Assembly: GCA_932521035.1 (NCBI GenBank)
Contig: OW051494.1
Coordinates: forward strand, 7,984,001-8,048,000
Origin: Oscheius dolichura
Taxonomy: Eukaryota > Nematoda > Chromadorea > Rhabditida > Rhabditidae
Direction: 5' to 3'
Length of the DNA: 64,000 nucleotides
Below, one piece after another: positions 1-9,353 of the stretch. Positions within the stretch are counted from its first letter, which is position 1. Each line of letters begins with the position of its first letter. The translations under genes were made by a program, and so were the position numbers. The notes under the pieces are model-generated. The model made no database searches and was not told where the DNA came from. It saw only the letters and a list, made by a program, of their open reading frames with translations.

Positions 1-87
1 GGCTATTAGGCGTGAAGGTATGCATGTTTTTATAGATAAAACGTCAAAAACAGAAACAGAAACCGACAGTCGCAGTATCTTCATGGG

Positions 88-260
88 CTACTCCGAGGGT
101 TTCCGTACATGCCAGCAGACATGAGTGATATGCATACCCGTCCTTTGGTTCTGCAAATAAAGTTTGCCTTTTTGGATGAGGCTGTAAGCATGAGACGCCA
201 GCGGCAGAGATTCATCCCAGAAAATAATTTCTTCAACTAACAACAACCTTTCGGTGTTAC
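88..260 (-). pseudogene. Possible helicase fragment (Helitron/PIF1-like), degenerate
   Basis: A minus-strand open exon follows an acceptor (TTTTTTGACAG) and ends at a TAG. It contains VEEIIFWDESLPLASHAYS, which resembles the Walker B strand of PIF1/Helitron helicases (LIIWDE followed by a polar or hydrophobic stretch). No Walker A, Rep or other helicase motif is visible, and the window edge cuts off further context. It could be a chance match in an AT-rich sequence. Confidence 0.22.
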
Positions 261-625
261 CTGTCAAAAAAGAAAATAAAAATGGAAAAGTCCCAGAATT
301 CTGTTTGCTAAAATGAGGACATCTGACCCACCTAGACACCTAGTTTGGATCATCTAGCTCGATTAGACCTTTAGATAAAGCAATTTCGTCTTATTCTCCC
401 GTTTGCAATTCTTTCGCACTTTACTTTCTTTTTATTGTAAGTTCTTATGATATATAGAATTCATGTTGTACTATTTTCAAACAGTGCAATATGCTTGCCG
501 AAATCAACGGTATATTTGTTTTTCCTAGCGCACTGCATTTATATATGAACCAACTTCATAAGTGCGGCTAACGTTTTTTTTCTTCTTCAAAAAATCAAAA
601 GCTTTGTGAGATCGTTTTTCAGGAT

Positions 626-3286
626 ATGTCATGTGACATCGGAAGGCCACAGGACTCTTCAATTCAGCAAGCAGTGGTTAGGATAGGATTTACTCATTTC
701 AAATGTATTAAGGAGCTTTCGAAAACGTTTCCCTATATCACCTGCGGTTTCCAATCGTTTCTAGAAGAGCTAGAATCGAGCTCAAAAATTACTTATGAAC
801 TATTGTAAGGTTCTTAAAAATAAAAGTTGCATATGTTGAGTTTTAGAAAGAACACTATGGATGTTATTAGAAGTAGCAGCAGGACATTTGATTCAACCGT
901 TCCAACGGCACTGCGAGTATTGCAGCTTCTACGTATAACGGTAGGTGTATTACTAAGCCCTTTGAGATTTGTCTTGAAAATTATTTCGGAATTTTTCCTA
1001 GCGTACTGCACTGAATATAGGCCGTTTTCTTGCATAAATGATAAATAAATTTTTTCAGTACAACAGTCTTTCTGAATCAGAGAAGAAGACATTGGCTGCA
1101 AAAAGAACGGAGACTACCCGAGACGTAACAAAGGAGTCTGAATCCGACGTTAATCTTTTTTGTATGCTAACAGAGGAGGGTCTATTACCAATTGTAAAAG
1201 CAACAGGAGAAAGAACAGTAGAATCTTTTCCGATGTTAAGCAGATTTTTCGAATCAGGATTGACCATTGGTGATCACGGAGGTGAGCTAAAAGCTTAATA
1301 GCTCATTACTTTAATAGATGCGCGAATTTCTTCATATATAAATGTCTCTTCTGTAGGCCTAAAGAGCTGCCAAGATATTCATATTATTATTTTTGTAACG
1401 TTTTTATGATTGATTTGTTGTATACTCAACTAACTCAAGAAACTAGCCAATATTATTTTAGATGACGATATAATTTGGGTTGATTCGCCTAAAGAGGAAA
1501 TGTCACAAATAAATGTAGTAGATCTTACTGAATCACAACAAAATTTAACCATAAGAGAAAAACAAATGCAGGAAGATGATAAATTGCAATGCACAGGAGG
1601 AGGTGATATGTACGGGTTTTTCGAATGCTTTCTTCATCATTATTTTTTGGCAGAACTTCTACTGCTAAAAGAAAGAAAAAACACCACTGCACCAGTTGTT
1701 CGCAAAGCTTTAAAACTAAAATAGGCCTGCAAGATCACATAGATAAATTACACATACAGGATATATCAATGTTTGATAAACTCAGTGATATCGTAAGTCA
1801 TGTTGTTTTTTTATACAAAATAATTAGGTGTATGGTTTGCCTCTTTCGGGCATAGCGTACCTCTGCCCATCATGCGTGGCTGCTTTCGAAAGTGAGGACC
1901 GGCATAGTGAACACATGAAATTACATGGAAAGTCACCTGCATCTCCGCTTTTGTAAAAGTCTTATTTGATTTTTTTAAACCTATTTTCAGAATGTGCGAG
2001 TATTGTAGTACAGTTTTAGTTAACCACGATATGATGGATAAACACCTTGGCGAGAAAGGTCATGGCCTTCCACGCAATGGTAACCCTGGAGGCTCTTTTA
2101 TCGCAACAGAGTTGTGGTGCACCGAATGTTCACCAAATTTGGTTTTTTGCACCGTTAGTTCTTTAATTTAGCTTACTTAGTTCTTAATTTTTAAGGAAGC
2201 TGGATATTATCTGCACGTCGAACAAGCTCATAACAGAGAAATATTTTTCTTTTGCAAAAAGTGTCTAATGGGTAGTTGTGATTCCAAATTGGTTTGGGAC
2301 CATATAATGTCAGGAGTATGCACTCAAAAGGTATACAAAAATTAAACTAACATTTTAGATTTAGATGGTTTACGAGCGTACTCTTGGAATGTGTGTTGCT
2401 TCAGATATACATTTTCAACCAATTGACGAAGAAAACCACCTAAAGAAACCCACTAATTTGTTTGTAACTCCGCACAATTGTGCTGGCCGTACTTTCATTC
2501 GTCTCGGATCCCGCTTTGCAACCTGCGGAGAAGTAGAGAATGGTAGAAAATGTTTATCACTGGTTGAGTAAAATTTTTTCTTATGATTCACTTTCTTGCA
2601 GCAAAATTTTTTCCGCTATGAAAATTACATCGCCCGGAAGAACAACAACTTCACGGATACTTTATTTACCGACCGCTTTCCTCCACGGAATTATGTCGAC
2701 AGTGATTACACCATGTATGCATATCTGCAATTCATAAATAGCCAAGGCGTCGAACCACAATTTAAAAGTATAAAGTTATCTTTTATAGTGTATAAATTAA
2801 GAACATTCATCGAAGCAACAAGTTAAATTTAAAGTTCCTCGAATATCACGTCGCTCTATACAGCGGATTACGCCTGTAGCTGGAGTTGTGAGCTGCTTTT
2901 TTAACGCACTTTTACTTCTTTAGACTCATAATAACCCGCCGAATGGACCAGTTGCACAAAGTCCAAATGCCCAAAGGATAAATTATCGTCCTTTAAATCC
3001 AGTGCGTAGTTTACTTTTGACCATAATAATTTTTCATTAGAAACTAACCCAAGGGGTACCTATTCTTCACATATCCACAACACCATTAACTCCAGTGGAA
3101 TTCGCAAATAACACGGTTAGTTATCATAACAACGCTGGGTTTATCAATTTTAAGGTAAGGAGAAATGCATCCTCTCCTTCTATGACTCGACTAGAAGAGC
3201 CCGGTTTTATTAAAGAACGACTTGGCAAGAGAAGAGGCAAAGCTCAAGAATATAGAAGAAAATATCAGCTTCTACAACCACGCTAG
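626..3286 (+). CDS. Multi-C2H2 zinc-finger protein, about 14 exons
   Basis: Probable nuclear DNA- or RNA-binding protein, roughly 630 residues. The ATG at 626 lies 3 bases after a TTTTTCAG acceptor, which suits SL trans-splicing. About 14 exons join in frame. The N-terminal third is Ser/Glu-rich and contains INVVDLTES, which looks like a SUMO-interacting motif. Fingers follow: CTSC...H...H (about 1690-1760), CPSC...H...H (1866-1925), CEYC...H...H (1995-2060), CTEC...H...H (split by an intron, 2120-2230) and CKKC...H...C (2255-2320). The C-terminal half has a Cys/His segment (PHNCAGRTF) and ends in a basic tail (GKRRGKAQEYRRKYQ). Several introns are only 34-44 nt. The 3' end faces cyclin H across about 120 bp. 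I do not recognise an orthologue. Confidence 0.75.
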
Positions 3287-3403
3287 ATCTAATCAGTAAA
3301 AGGAATATGTACTTTGTTTGCCTAAATAAATTTTTTTATTTAGCCCTATATCCACTATATCGAACGATTGTTCGAATCACTCAGCGCCGAAAGTTTAATG
3401 CCA

Positions 3404-4800
3404 TTAATGAGCTGAACAATTATAAAAGTAGAATTTATTGTAAAATGTGGATGAAAAACATCTTTCTTCATCGTCAGAGTCGATAGGGTCCTCTTTTTTT
3501 CTTTCTTGGCCACGGGCAAGGAAACGACGATTTTCAATAATAGCTTCCAAAGCACCGACATTTTTGGCACGCTCCTACAAATAAAAAATAAAAGTTGATA
3601 ATAACTTACTAATAGATTACTTTGTTCTTGTGGTGAAATTGTTTGAGAGGTCGATACAACATGTGCAACGATTTCGTTCAGTCTTAAATAACTTTGATAT
3701 ATAACTAATGATAAAGCTAGCCTATTTAAAAGCCTCTCACAATGTTCTACGCGGTCCGCTTGTTCCGCTACGTAATCATCATCCACACCCATCAGTTTGA
3801 ATATAAATTCTCGCAAAACTTCATCGGGTTTTTCTTAAAATGGATTTAAGTGAAATACATAACTATTTTACGTATATAGTTGAGGCCATATTTGATAGCT
3901 GCTAAAGAAAGTTGAGATGGAGGATACATGAGCATAGCGTCTCCTAACATGCACGTCTGATGAGTATCGATGTTTACCCATAGAATATAACGACAATGAA
4001 TAACATACTCGGAAAAAATCTTCAGCTGCTGGGCGAATGGTTTCTAAATCAAAGTTCAGTAGCATTTTTGTTTTCATATCCATCAGATGTCCCTCAAAAG
4101 GTCTATAAACAGAATAAAAACATAACAAAAAATGTCACCTGAAAGTTGATAATTAAGAGAGCGCATAATATCTGGCTCCATTGCAAGAATCTAAGTCATA
4201 TTCTGTTCAGCACTACCGGTGCTGAAGATTATTTTAACCTTTGTAGGTAGAATACTGACGTCAAATTATTCACGAATTCTTCTATTGTCACAAAAAATTC
4301 ATCAGTTTTCATAGCTAAATAGAAGCATGCCATCATCGCTATCTGAAAAAATAAATGATTATAGAACAAACTAAGAAGCCAGAAACAAAACGTTCTTTAG
4401 GCATAAAATCCATAGCAGACCAGTCAAGATAAAGGCGTTTGTAGTACATATATGCTGTCCATCTTACTGAATGCCATAGTCGTGGCTGAAAACTATTAGC
4501 AAACCTAAAGATTATTGATATGTGTGTATAGATGCATTCTTATTTCAAAGCAGAGTGTTCTACAATCCGTGTCAACAGTATTTCCTCATGAACAGACATA
4601 AACATTTTAGCTTCTTCCTCGTCGACAAATTCCAATCGTGACTCGTGTGCTTTTGCATTGGCCTAAAATCATTAGAAAAGCAAATCAGAAATATTGGCCG
4701 ATAGAAATAGTTGATGCACAAAACAAACCTTAGTTCTTCTTTCATGTAGTTGCTCGACTGTAAATGTCCAATATTTCTTTTGGGTGCTTGTTGAATACAT
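3404..4800 (-). CDS. cyh-1: Cyclin H, regulatory subunit of CDK7 (CAK/TFIIH)
   Basis: Cyclin H partners CDK7 and MAT1 in the CDK-activating kinase, which also works in TFIIH to phosphorylate the RNA polymerase II tail. The N-terminus MYSTSTQKKYWTFTVEQL fits the cyclin H start (SSQK..WTF). It is followed by HEEILLTRIVE, then cyclin fold 1 (IAMMACFYLAMKTDEFFVT), ILAMEPDIMRSLNYQL and the diagnostic YRPFEGHLMDMKTK (about 4080-4115). Fold 2 has YPPSQLSLAAIKYGLNYI. The tail is charged (ERKKEDPIDSDDEER). Eight or more small exons are needed. One junction (LYSMG to DAMLMYPP) requires a 34-nt intron with GTAAAC and TTAG ends. I chose the start from the family N-terminus. The last codons are less certain. 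Confidence 0.88.
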
Positions 4801-5145
4801 CTCTCTTACTCTAATATTTTGACCACCTGCAATTGTTTTGTAGATTAGAAATGTAAAAATTTACCAGCCGTTTCGATCCCCCTGCGGGGGGTCTTCGGCT
4901 GGACGTTGGCTACGCCAACTGTGGTTTTACCTCGCGGCTTGGAAGCCCCGTCCGCTCTTCCCCTTCTTGAGTACGAAACGGAAGATATATCTGGGAATTT
5001 TTAGAATGCCGTAATTCTCAAATGCGCGAAAGTTCAAAGTTTTCGGCATCTATTCAAGAAGACCAATGTGTTGAGTTGCCACTCAATTGACATAATAAAA
5101 ATCGTTTATTATACAATATCTAATACAAAATAATATAGGATTTCT
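4801..5145. other. Intergenic: cyclin H upstream region
   Basis: No gene seen. It should hold the cyclin H promoter. A short hairpin (CCCCC TGC GGGGG) lies near 4880. The stretch ends where the dispersed repeat at 5146 begins. Confidence 0.4.
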
Positions 5146-5384
5146 GACTAGAAGTGCCCAGTTTTTTTTTGTGAAGGGGCGCCTTGGCCGGCCGACGCCC
5201 CCTTTTGTGTTGGCGGTGGCTCCGCGCTTGGGGTTTCTCCACTTTGGGAATTTCGGTCGAAGTCTCCGGCTTTGGCAAAATGAAAGGCTTGGCCATTCTG
5301 ACCGCTGGCTGACCGAACCCAGCTGGCTATGGAAAAAGGGCTTAACTTTGGTAAAGTGCTGTCGATTCCTCACTGTGACGTGCC
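5146..5384 (+). repeat. Dispersed repeat, copy 1 (GACTAGAAGTGCCCAG...CACTGTGACGTGCC)
   Basis: About 240 bp, closely similar to 17008-17220. The right half (GCTTAACTTTGGTAAAGTGC, then GTCGATTCCTCACTGTGACG) also matches 17836-17933 and each arm of the palindrome at 57283-57411. It looks like a non-autonomous DNA element. It sits immediately 5' of a truncated member of the coiled-coil family and so probably replaced or displaced that member's upstream exons. Confidence 0.7.
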
Positions 5385-5427
5385 AGCGCTTAGCAAAAAA
5401 TAAAAAAAAATATAAATACGTGTCTCG

Positions 5428-5690
5428 GGACGACGACGACTTCGGAGACCCGGAGAAAGATTCAACAACTGGAAAGGGAGACAGCAGAGAAGGAGGCAAT
5501 CATCCGGGAAAGGGAGAAGAAGAACGAGGAAGAGAAGAAGAAGGCGGCCGAGAGGATTGCCTCCCTGGAGGAGGAGCTCAGGGCAGTCCAACGGCAGTTA
5601 CAGAAGGAGCGGAGCAGCGAACTGAAGAGCGAGGTCATGGATCGAACTATCCAGATTTTAACGTCTCTTAGAAAAGGAAATGATCAATAA
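5428..5690 (+). pseudogene. C-terminal exon fragment of the YGE/coiled-coil family
   Basis: One reading frame gives a heptad-rich coiled coil beginning RKIQQLERETAEKEAIIRE, continuing KKAAERIASLEEELRAVQRQ and ending with MDRTIQILTSLRK, a few extra residues and TAA at 5688-5690. It aligns with the last exons of the family genes at 13385-13690 and 14930-15330. An AATAAA overlaps and follows the stop. No YGE exon lies upstream, where the repeat at 5146-5384 sits instead. It is best read as a 5'-truncated gene copy. Expression as a fragment cannot be excluded. Confidence 0.7.
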
Positions 5691-5808
5691 AATTACTTAA
5701 CTGTATTTTCAATAAATATCTAGTTTTTTTCTGTGCTATTCCCTCGGTTCGTGACAGGAAAATGGTGGCCGTTGGCCGGTTGAGTAGGGGGTCTGGCTCC
5801 ATCCTGAT

Positions 5809-6306
5809 GTGAGGAAGGAAACGATGGTTCATCAGCTGAAGAGGATGGCCGTCGTCCAAGACACGGCTTCAATTCAGAGGAGAAAAGGGGGAAATACAGG
5901 GACGGGCAGTATCTCTTCCCAAAATGCCGCGATCCAGCGGGTGGTCCCAGGGCAGAGGGATGAGGCTATGGAAATGGGCGACGAGCTAATCTTCCTGGAA
6001 GAAGCGGAGAGGATGGGGGACAGAGGATGATTTGAGGATTCGATGAAGAAGAACGAAGAGGACGGCAAGGTGGAGATCCTGGAGTAGACAGGCCCAAAAG
6101 AACAGAAGAGAGAGCCGATTGACCATCAGAAGGAGACAACAGGGAAGATACGAAAGCCCTCCTCTGCCATTTATTCGCTTTTTCAGCCCTTCCTGTCCAA
6201 AATGTCATCCAGCAGATGGTTCCTAAAGAAGGAGGAGATCCAGGAGGAGGTAGGCGATGAGCCCATCCTCCTCCCCTGGCAGACGAGAACGGTGAAGGGA
6301 CAGTGA
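5809..6306 (+). pseudogene. Central-exon debris of the same family
   Basis: Two pieces match the repeated central exons. The first, near 5910-6030, reads SSQNAAIQRVVPGQRDEAM followed by MGDELIFLEEA. The second, near 6185-6306, reads ALPVQNVIQQMVPKEGGD. Both carry the PVQN.V(I)QQ..P signature that starts exons in the copies at 12.3-15.3 kb and 38.8-39.7 kb. No YGE exon is present and stops interrupt the frames. Together with the fragment at 5428-5690 it is the worn 5' end of the tandem cluster. Confidence 0.55.
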
Positions 6307-6607
6307 TCATTGTGCGGTGTTGCCATAAGTGTGCCCAAAGACCTCCTTCAAGTCTTTGTCCTTTCGCCGTCTCGGATGAGTAATATCAGCCATGTTTACC
6401 CTCTCTCTCTCTGCCGTGTGCTGCTGAACAGTAATCTACCCGGATAGAAGAATTTTTCAAGTAGAGAAGCTGCGTAAGAGAGCGGCAGTGGAGATAAATT
6501 GAGCCGCTATATCAATAGACTTCTCCATTTCTTCAAGGAGAAGCACAAAACTGTACAGAGAGAGAGAGGGGGGAATATTTATAGGATGAGTCATTTATAC
6601 AACCAGA

Positions 6608-8141
6608 TTAGAATCTGAGTCTGTATCCTCCGTAGGGCTGGTTCATGTTGGGGCTGTATTGGTACTGGCTCTGGCCGCCGTATCCCTGTCCCTGCTGCTG
6701 GGGGTAGCCGCCACCCTGGGCTCCCATGTTCGAGGGGTAGTCGTTGAAGTTTCTCAGTCCGTTGTTATACATCAGTGGCTGTTGATAACCACCGTTGCTT
6801 CCTCTGTAAACAATCAGGTCACAAAATACAGAGTGATGACTGTTTTCTCACCCAGAGAGATTATTATTTGCTCCCCTTTCCCCCCGGGTCGAGTTATAAA
6901 CATGTTTACTGACCAAGGAGCTGAGCAAACGTCTTTTTGCCGCTGCCAACTCTATCCAGGACACAATGTAAATAGACAAAAGGTTACTATAAGTAGCGGC
7001 CAGGGCAGGGAGAGAGATCACAACCAGCCATCCCCACAACCACAATGAAGAGCTTCATCGTCTTCCTCGCCCTCATCGCCGTCGCCCTCGCCCAGTACGG
7101 ATCTTCCTATGGAAGCAGCAACTACGGATATGGAAGCTCTAGCAGCGGAATGTACACCGACCCCATGACTGGACGGTGAGCTATTTTTTAGGGGGTTTTT
7201 AGGGCATCGGGGATACGGTAGACGGTCGGCATCCCCAATAAAACGAGCTTCCTCGACCAGCCGGGCAGCCGGGAAAGAGGGGGCCATCCTCCCACTGCCC
7301 AGTAGTCCAAAAAAAGATCCCAGTTATCATTTTCCCCTCTAGAATTTTCCCCTTGGAAGTCTCTCCTGGGCTGGAAAACATACTAGATGTGGTCCTCCAA
7401 AGCTTCCCAGAAGGCGCAGACCCAGAAGAAGAGCGTTGCTCCGCTTTTTAGGGGTACGGTATCAAAAGGGTTGGGCTTTTGGCTTCCGACCCCGTTAGCT
7501 TGAGAGGGCAGGAGAAGAAGCCCCTGATCAGCTCCTTTCCCTCGCTTTCGATGCCTTGTGGCCAGTTTATTGAGCAAAACTCCCTCCAGATTGAGCTATT
7601 TGGGTGCGGTTTTATCTACAGTAACCCCGGGATTCCTTCCAAAACAAGTCTAAAAAGTAAGGAGAGATGGCTGGCAGAGTACGGTGTCTGTTTGTCCAGC
7701 GCCTCCCGGCCACTTAGCCCTATCACCTCCTCTGTTTACCCAGGGCTTCTTGATATCACTCGGAAATAAATAGAGCTGCCCCGATCTTTTCCCTCTAACT
7801 CTATTTTTTCAGCCAGTACACCCAGCAACAAGTCAGCTCTGCCCTCCAAATGTGCGGCTCCACCTCCGGCAGCTACAGCGGCTCCCAGATGTACAACCCG
7901 TCCTCTGGCTACTCCAGCAGCGGCTCCTACGGCTACCCCTCCAGCTCTACCTACTCCTACGGAAGGAAGTAATCCCTCGCCCCCCAGCGGCCATCGAATT
8001 GTACAGAAAAGAGAGAAGAAATAAAGATTTATACACTTACTGGCTGCTGCTGCCACCGTATCCTTGGGTCTGGGACTGTTGGCCAGAGGCCGAGGCGACA
8101 AGGGCCACGGCGATGACGGCGAGGAGGATGGGAGCAGACAT
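6608..8141 (-). CDS. Small secreted Gln/Gly/Tyr-rich protein, host of a nested gene
   Basis: Exon 1 (8141-8041) starts MSAPILLAVIAVALVASASG, a signal peptide, then runs through QQSQTQGYGGSSS to a GTAAGT donor. Exon 2 (6803-6608) follows a TTTACAG acceptor and encodes GSNGGYQQPLMYNNG and QQQGQGYGGQSQYQYSP, ending YRLRF and TAA. The phases match exactly (CA + A gives Gln), giving 98 residues. The 1.24-kb intron contains the oppositely transcribed small secreted gene at 7045-7972. A TATAAAG box lies about 30 bp upstream of the ATG. Composition suggests an extracellular or cuticle-associated low-complexity protein; I do not know its function. The alternative is two unrelated exons, but phase, composition and signals favour one gene. 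Confidence 0.6.
7045..7972 (+). CDS. Small secreted Gly/Ser/Tyr-rich protein (nested gene)
   Basis: Two exons: 7045-7175 and 7813-7972. The start MKSFIVFLALIAVALAQ is a clear signal peptide with cleavage expected after ALA. The mature part is about 80 residues of Gly, Ser, Tyr and Gln (YGSSYGSSNYGYGSSSSGMY, later SSGYSSSGSYGYPSSSTYSY) and ends GRK. The donor ACG|GTGAGC and acceptor TTTTTTCAG join in frame. A TATAAG lies about 55 bp upstream. The gene lies antisense within the intron of a compositionally similar gene, so the two may be an inverted duplicate pair. Its single Cys argues against a disulfide-rich toxin or antimicrobial fold. Function unknown. Confidence 0.7.
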
Positions 8142-8170
8142 CTTGGGTGCCAATGACCAGGGACGGCGGG

Positions 8171-8177
8171 CTTTATA
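8171..8177 (-). promoter_or_regulatory. TATA box (TATAAAG)
   Basis: TATAAAG on the minus strand, 30 bp upstream of the ATG of the secreted-protein gene at 8141. The position and sequence suit a core promoter. Confidence 0.55.
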
Positions 8178-8803
8178 CCGCCTTCCAACTTCCAACTGTC
8201 AATCATATCTATTTATTCGTGCCAATTGGAAGGCCAATAGACAGATGGAAACCGGGAAGAGACCGAAGTATTCGAGGGCGATCAGCCGTCACTGGGTAAA
8301 CGGGAAAGCAGTTGCAGGGAGGAGGAAGGAGGAGGACGACAGGAGATGCTGAAGGACTTGGAGTCGAGGATGAGAGGAGGACAGAGTGGAGAAGGACAGG
8401 AAGGTAGAGTTGGATTTTCAACAGGAGGAAATGTGGAGGAGGACCCGGGGCGCCGGAATCTGACGGCCGGGTCATCCATCCGGGCCTCCTTGCTCGGATT
8501 GGGCTAGAAACAAATCTTAAGACAACTGAGGTTGGGGAATAAACAGCTGGAATCCTAGACTTTTCGACACCATGAGTCCGACCACGGATAAGGTTTTGTG
8601 TCGTGTGCGGAGCCGGTGGTATTCTTCGGGAGTTTGAAAGCCATTCGAAAGGGGTCAAAAGGGCTCTCCGATGAGTTATTTGAGGGAAATTCTTACGGGA
8701 AATTTCAATAGAACCGCTAACAAGGCGAATTATCCAAACTCCTTGATCGTAAAAGCGCGCTTCTATCCCCCAAAATCCAACTGGGTGGTGCGCTGTTGCT
8801 TCT
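8178..8803. other. Intergenic between secreted-protein pair and family copy A
   Basis: A 207-codon minus-strand open frame here is low in aromatic and charged structure and lacks a recognisable domain, so I do not call it a gene. The purine-rich block at 8310-8440 (GAGGAGG runs, GAGTCGAGG) resembles those downstream of copies B and C (13840, 15470). It may be the end of another eroded duplication unit. Confidence 0.35.
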
Positions 8804-8818
8804 AAAAGCGAATTTTGG
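8804..8818 (+). promoter_or_regulatory. Shared upstream motif of family copy A (AAAAGCGAATTTTGG)
   Basis: AAAAGCGAATTTTGG lies about 134 bp before the ATG of copy A, and an AAAAGCGCGCTTCT lies 50 bp further upstream. Nearly the same word precedes copies B, C and the D/fragment divergent pair, as if a common control element were duplicated with the genes. Confidence 0.5.
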
Positions 8819-8951
8819 CTAGAGACATTCATTCCCTTCCTTTTTATTTTCCGGTCGAGTCGCCCATCTCCTCTTTCCTCTCCCCGTTCCCCAACTATAT
8901 AATTCTCTTATTTCTTCTCATCTTTACCTGTTCATTTTTTTCTCTTCCAGG

Positions 8952-9353
8952 ATGACATCTGCCGGCTGTACCGCCTACTACGGGGAGCAGTATCTCCGTC
9001 ACCTCCACAAACTGGGCTACCCTCTTACGGATAAGGATCGAATCGAGTTCAACAAGTCCTTCTACGACCAGATTCTACCGAAGGATCAAAACTTCGAGCG
9101 TCTGCAGGTCGCTTTAGCCGCCTCGAACTTCCATCGCCAAATTAAGGTTTCCCTTTTTGTATTTTTTTCGGAGCTGCCCAGACGGCTGATAGTTTTGTAT
9201 CCACAGATAAAGCCTTTCGTATGCTTTCTGTTCCTGCTTATTCTTCTTGATTAGAAACTCGAAATCACTTGGCTGGCCAGGATTTGTGCAACCAGTTCGT
9301 CCTATTTTTCGGCACTACCGGGGTTTTCTGATTGTTTGGAAGAACGACGATGA
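8952..9353 (+). CDS. YGE-domain protein, family copy A (tail lost)
   Basis: Exon 1 (8952-9146, 65 codons) encodes the family N-terminus: AYYGEQYLRHLHKLGYPLTD, then KDRIEFNKSFYDQ and ending HRQIK, as in copies B-D. The donor is a weak GTTTCC. Exon 2 begins after GATTAG at 9255 and gives 32 residues (KLEITWLARICATSS...LEERR) before TGA. It has the same length as the family's 97-nt second exon, with Trp6 and Arg9 conserved. The donor that should follow is gone and no PVQN or coiled-coil exon is found downstream. A would therefore make a 97-residue domain-only protein, or it is a decaying pseudogene. A CTCTTCCAG trans-splice-type acceptor lies one base before the ATG. Confidence 0.5.

Noticed and set aside
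5171..5671. 166-codon plus-strand open frame ending EERGHGSNYPDFNVS
   Set aside because: It is a shadow: the first half is the dispersed repeat and the second half is the family coiled coil read in the wrong frame.
8209..8832. 207-codon minus-strand open frame
   Set aside because: Long but low-complexity Ser/Pro/Leu composition, no domain, no start context. It spans the copy A promoter motif, so it is most likely chance in GC-rich DNA.
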